Source: Planosporangium mesophilum
GTDB lineage: Bacteria; Actinomycetota; Actinomycetes; Mycobacteriales; Micromonosporaceae
NCBI RefSeq assembly: GCF_016863255.1
Contig: NZ_BOON01000016.1
Span: 1 to 64,000 of the forward strand
Direction: 5' to 3'
DNA: 64,000 nucleotides
Each line of letters begins with the position of its first letter. The first letter of the stretch is position 1. The notes beneath the pieces are model-generated. The model was given only the letters and a program-made list of their open reading frames with translations. It ran no database searches and was not told the origin of the DNA. Both the position numbers and the translations under genes were made by a program. Of this stretch, positions 60,187-64,000 are shown piece by piece.

Positions 60187-63100
60187 CTACTCCGCCGAGT
60201 ACAGTTCGGGCATTGTCCGGATGCTTCCCTCGCGGGCCTGCCGCTTGAGCGCGGACTGGTAACGGACGCGGACGTCGTGAGGCATCCGGTGTTCCAACTC
60301 GTGCAGCCAGTCGGGCAGAGGTCGGATCCGGTCGACGCATGCGGTGATCGCGATGCTGGCCATGCTTGCGTCCCAGGCGAGGAGCCCGACGACGAGTCGG
60401 TGAGAAGCAGGGCTGGGTGCGCGGGTCACTGCGGTATTGATGGCTGTGCTCCACTCGCGGGCGCCGCGTCGACGCCAGGTGGTCGCGGCGGGCTGCAGAT
60501 GGCGGAGTCGCTGCCCGACGTCGATGAGCAACTCGATGGCGGCGACAGGGTCGCTGCCGGAGAGGTGGTCGCCGAGTTCGGCGAGTTGCGCGTTGAGGGT
60601 TGTGAGGACACTGCGGCCGTACTCGTTGTCGGCGGTGTAGCCGGCGTCCCAGACCAGACTCATGGCCTGGTCAGCCAGGTGGCGGCGCTGCGCTGGTAGG
60701 TCGGCGGCCTGCAGGTGTCGGTCGCAGATGGCGACCAGGATTCGCCGGGCAAGCGCCTCACGTGTCACCGCCGCCTGGTCTCGCTTGCTGTCGGCCTGTC
60801 CAGCCGGCTTGTCCGCTCGCCTGGATCTGATCTCCTGTCCGGTGGAGGAGTAGCGTTCGCATATTGTGGTCAGCCTCGTCAGGTCGGCCGTGCGCCAGTA
60901 CGGTGAGCCGAGCATCGCGACGGCGAGGTCGAGAACGGCTCGGCTGTCGGCTCCGTCGGCTCGTGCCGTCAGTCGTGTCGCCAACGCAGCCGGGGTGGGC
61001 GCCTCGTCGAGGTTGTGGCGCAGCAACTGCTTCCAAAGCAGGTAACCGGACCAGCTGTCAGCGACACGGTTGGAGTTGACCAGCGTGCGTCGCAGCCGAC
61101 GCAGCCGACGCAGCCGGTCGTGGCCGCTGTGGAGCACCGTTACCGCGTGGTCTGGCATGTTCTGCAAGGCGTTGCACAGGTCGGACGCTTCGCCGGTGGC
61201 CTCGGTGAGCGTGATCAGGGCGTCCAACGCAATCGGCGAGCCGTCCACGGCGGCGTACTGCACCTGATCAACGGTCGCGGTCCTGGACGCAGTGTCTAGC
61301 GTCGTGCCGTCCGTCCCGGCACACCATGCCTCGAGCGCGGCCGAGGCCTCGGGATGGCCAGCGACGGCAGCGGGGACCATCAGCGGGCGCAGACCGTCAG
61401 GTTGGAACCACGCCTCGTGCCAAATCTTGTCGGGTAGCGCCGCGAGGAGTTGCGGCCCGCGTACCTTCGCCCCGTGCAGGGCGCGTACCAGCAGGGTGGC
61501 ACTGTACCCGCTGGTGCGGTCGCCGGCTCCCAGTTCGTGACGGGCGATTGCGCGGAGGGCAACCGTCAACGGGGCGTTGTCGGCTTGCCAGAACGCGTCG
61601 CCCAGAACGACGCACAGGTCCTCGACCCTGTCCGGTTGGCTCTCCTGGCTCAGGGCGGTGAGAAGGAACTGCACCGAGTCCGCGTCCAGTCGGGCCGCCA
61701 TCCGTGTCAGCGCGCGCAGTTCGGCGCGGCGACCCATCTTGGACCAGTCGCCGCGCCCGAGGGTTGATTTGATCTGCCCGATGAGTTCGCCCACGTCGAC
61801 GTAGGCGACGGCTTCTGCCCGCAACCGGACGAACTCTTGTTCCAGGACGGCTGCGTTACGGGTGGGGTGGGTGGCGTGCACATGGGCGGTGACCTCGTCG
61901 ACGACACGGTGATCGAGGGCTGTCTCGCGGGCGATGGCGTTGAGTAGGCCGAGAACCTCGGCCATGCCGCCGACGTCGGAATGGTTCACGAAGCGTCGCC
62001 AGAAATGCATTGCCTGCTCGACACACCAGCGCGGATCGGCATATCGCAGGGCGGACAGTAGTCGTAGGTAGAGGCTGTCGTGTTGACGCCACTCGGCCGG
62101 ATCACGCTTGAGGAGCCAGCAGATGCAGTCGTGGTCGACGACGAAGTGGTGGGCCGCATCACGGTGGGTGCTGCTGAGCCGGGTCAACGTGTCGAGCACC
62201 CGCAGGGCCAAATCCCGGGTGGCTCTGGCCGGTTCCGCACGTGAGGAGGTGCCGCTTGCGCGGTCCCACAGGACCGCCAGGCTGGGTTCGACCGCGGCGA
62301 ACGTGTCGTGGTACGCAGATGGCACTAGGTGCAGGTATCCCTTCGCGGCGTCCATGTCGACGCTGACCAGCCGGCTGGACGCGAGCGATCTGAGGTCCGG
62401 GCTCGGGGAGCGGGTGCGGGCGTATGTACGCAGCGCGAACATCTGCACCATGGGTCGATCGTCGCGCAGCCACCCGGACAGCAGTTCCTCGGCCAGCGGC
62501 ACCGGAACGGCCGGATGACGCCCCGCCAGCAGCAGCACCTGCGCGGCCACTTCGCTGTAGAAGAAGTCCGCCGGATCTTCGAGCACCCGATTGGCGAGCA
62601 GGCGCATCGCTGACTCCCCACGGCGGGCAGTCGCGCGGGCGGCGGTGTGCTCCATGAACGTCTGGTGGAAGAACCGTAGGCGGCCCGCGTGGCCGGGCGA
62701 ACTGAGCACATGCCGTGCACGCAGCGCGTCGGCTGCGGTAGCAGCGGCGCGCCGGCTCGCGCCGGTGAGGCGTTGGATCATCTCCTGAACATGCAGCCGG
62801 TCGGCCTCGATGATTCCCCCGACGAGCAGTCCGAACCCCACCGCCTCCGCCTCCGCGGTCAAGTCGACGCCGGACCGCCGGTGGCCGGGCGACTCGTCTG
62901 TCTCGATCCGGCGCGCCCAGAACTCCTCGTACAACCCGATGCTGTCGATGTCGAGCCGCGGCATCTGACCGGCTGGGGCGTACAACTCGAACAGCAGCCG
63001 CAGCGCCAGCGGACTGCGGGAGATTTCGACGATCGGCAGGCCGCGCACGTTCGCCTCGGTGATGATCCGGGCGGCCTCGGCCGCTTGGTGCGGCGGATAG

Positions 63101-63996
63101 AAGGCACGCGCGTACGCGGCGATCGCGCTGGCCCGTTCCTCGTTTTCGTAGCCGCGCAGATGGATGCCGTGGACAGTGCGGCTGTCGGTCGCTCCCGCAG
63201 CCGTCTCGTAGTCGATCTTCAGGGAGGCGATCTCCAAGGGCCGAGACGTCACGAGCAACGCGATCCGCTGCTCGAACGCGACGGCAAGCAGGTCATTGAC
63301 GAGACGGAGAAAGTTCACGTCGGTGTGCAGCAGGTCGAGGGTGTCGACCAGCAACGCCAGGCGGACGTCCCGGCGGGCGGCCTCGTGTGCCGCCCGTCCG
63401 ATCATTTCCGGTGTGACGACCGCCGCGCCGGCCGCTGCTGCGGGATGTCCCGGTGGCGCCAGCAGCGCGGAAGCCGGCACCAGGATGGGCGTCATTCCAC
63501 GTTCAATCAACCGGTTGTGTAGCTGCCACATCAGCGCGGTCTTGCCATGCCCCGCCTCGCCGACAACCGCCTGTACCGAGGGCACCGTCAGCCGCTTCAG
63601 GATGAGGTCTTCCACCGTCCGGGTGATGTAAAGGCCTCCGCTGTATGTGAGCGGCCTGGCGCCGATCCCGACGGTGACCAGGTCGGATTCGGCCACGGCG
63701 GCACGGCTGACGCGCTGCAGTTGCGTCAGGATCGATCCCGCTGCCGGACCTGGGCGAGTGCTGCCGCGTGGGGCAGCCTGCGGCAGCGCCGCGTCGATTG
63801 CCTCGTCGACGAACTCGGGGCAGCGGCAGCCCACGATCTGCCGCAGCGCCTTGACATGGTCCCTGTTGGAGGGTGGTCGACCGCCGGTCATCCATGCGCT
63901 CAGCGACTGTGAGCTTCCGCCCCCCGTCGCCTGTCGAAGCTTCCCGGCGAGAACCTTCAGGCTCCAAGTGCTGGCATGATCGCGGTAGTGGCGCAC
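60187..63996 (-). CDS. large HTH-NACHT-type (STAND) NTPase with helical C-terminus, 5' end may be cut
   Basis: About 1269 residues are visible, and the frame is still open at the window edge, so the true start may lie outside. Residues 10-55 look like an XRE-like HTH (LAGKLRQ...SQSLSAWMTGGRPPSN). Walker A GEAGHGKT lies at 146-153 and Walker B LALLVDTLDLL at 213-223. Sensor-1 LLVTSRP is at 247-253, and RFFHQTFMEHTAARA at 441-455 matches the F-H-x-F-x-E-x-x-A element of NACHT winged-helix regions. The remaining 800 residues are Leu/Ala/Arg-rich helices resembling HEAT/TPR-type repeats. No nuclease or TIR effector is seen. STAND ATPases act as signalling switches and several are antiphage sensors; that role here is inference from architecture and island context. 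Confidence 0.8.
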   Translation of the reverse strand: MRHYRDHASTWSLKVLAGKLRQATGGGSSQSLSAWMTGGRPPSNRDHVKALRQIVGCRCPEFVDEAIDAALPQAAPRGSTRPGPAAGSILTQLQRVSRAAVAESDLVTVGIGARPLTYSGGLYITRTVEDLILKRLTVPSVQAVVGEAGHGKTALMWQLHNRLIERGMTPILVPASALLAPPGHPAAAAGAAVVTPEMIGRAAHEAARRDVRLALLVDTLDLLHTDVNFLRLVNDLLAVAFEQRIALLVTSRPLEIASLKIDYETAAGATDSRTVHGIHLRGYENEERASAIAAYARAFYPPHQAAEAARIITEANVRGLPIVEISRSPLALRLLFELYAPAGQMPRLDIDSIGLYEEFWARRIETDESPGHRRSGVDLTAEAEAVGFGLLVGGIIEADRLHVQEMIQRLTGASRRAAATAADALRARHVLSSPGHAGRLRFFHQTFMEHTAARATARRGESAMRLLANRVLEDPADFFYSEVAAQVLLLAGRHPAVPVPLAEELLSGWLRDDRPMVQMFALRTYARTRSPSPDLRSLASSRLVSVDMDAAKGYLHLVPSAYHDTFAAVEPSLAVLWDRASGTSSRAEPARATRDLALRVLDTLTRLSSTHRDAAHHFVVDHDCICWLLKRDPAEWRQHDSLYLRLLSALRYADPRWCVEQAMHFWRRFVNHSDVGGMAEVLGLLNAIARETALDHRVVDEVTAHVHATHPTRNAAVLEQEFVRLRAEAVAYVDVGELIGQIKSTLGRGDWSKMGRRAELRALTRMAARLDADSVQFLLTALSQESQPDRVEDLCVVLGDAFWQADNAPLTVALRAIARHELGAGDRTSGYSATLLVRALHGAKVRGPQLLAALPDKIWHEAWFQPDGLRPLMVPAAVAGHPEASAALEAWCAGTDGTTLDTASRTATVDQVQYAAVDGSPIALDALITLTEATGEASDLCNALQNMPDHAVTVLHSGHDRLRRLRRLRRTLVNSNRVADSWSGYLLWKQLLRHNLDEAPTPAALATRLTARADGADSRAVLDLAVAMLGSPYWRTADLTRLTTICERYSSTGQEIRSRRADKPAGQADSKRDQAAVTREALARRILVAICDRHLQAADLPAQRRHLADQAMSLVWDAGYTADNEYGRSVLTTLNAQLAELGDHLSGSDPVAAIELLIDVGQRLRHLQPAATTWRRRGAREWSTAINTAVTRAPSPASHRLVVGLLAWDASMASIAITACVDRIRPLPDWLHELEHRMPHDVRVRYQSALKRQAREGSIRTMPELYSAE

Positions 63997-64000
63997 GATC

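Overview
The window is a stretch of a very GC-rich actinobacterial chromosome. GTG, TTG and 4-bp ATGA/GTGA stop-start overlaps are common. The gene order (mraY-murD-ftsW-murG-murC-ftsQ-ftsZ-yggS-sepF-yggT-divIVA, then lspA-rluD-dnaE, then his, then hisI-trp-lgt) and the protein types fit the Micromonosporaceae. The genus cannot be fixed from sequence alone.

1-12100 is the distal dcw (division and cell wall) cluster. Lipid I/II synthesis (mraY, murD, murC, murG), the septal glycosyltransferase ftsW, ftsQ and ftsZ are followed by the FtsZ anchor sepF, yggT and the polar-growth organiser divIVA. 12100-23000 holds housekeeping genes: a DUF167 protein, a DksA-type zinc-finger protein, lspA, an RluD-type pseudouridine synthase, a ParA-like ATPase with an altered P-loop, the replicative polymerase dnaE, a DUF2567-like membrane protein and a Lon-N-domain protein. 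23000-28500 is the his operon (hisD-C-B-H-small membrane gene-A-F). It is followed by a membrane diguanylate cyclase, a divergent YczR/YczE pair, a long-chain acyl-CoA ligase, a TIGR03085 protein, a heterodimeric ABC exporter, and a TetR-controlled ABC-2 exporter operon.

42300-49550 carries hisI and the trp genes (trpE, a Trp-associated membrane gene, trpC, trpB, trpA) and then lgt. 49550-56350 is biotin and one-carbon metabolism: bioB with a small cysteine-rich partner resembling BsaP, bioF (coupled to a Pro-rich mini-protein), bioD, and glyA behind a clear ZTP (pfl) riboswitch. 56500-58300 has a CapA-type lipoprotein gene and a decayed tandem copy. 58400-58700 is a tRNA Gly-Cys-Val operon. 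Beyond it lies island-like DNA: a tyrosine recombinase lacking its N-terminal part, a tRNA-3'-end-like fragment, and a very large HTH-NACHT-type NTPase with a long helical C-terminus that runs to the window edge. This last gene is the best candidate for an uncharacterised (possibly defence) system.

Two themes recur. First, a 27-codon mini-ORF module (MSxRSERxxW...ERSEVxA) sits exactly between stop and start codons, before mraY and between hisI and trpE; half-copies lie at hisA/hisF and at the start of trpA. Second, about a dozen genes have a TANNNT-like -10 box 6-8 nt upstream of the start codon, which predicts leaderless mRNAs.
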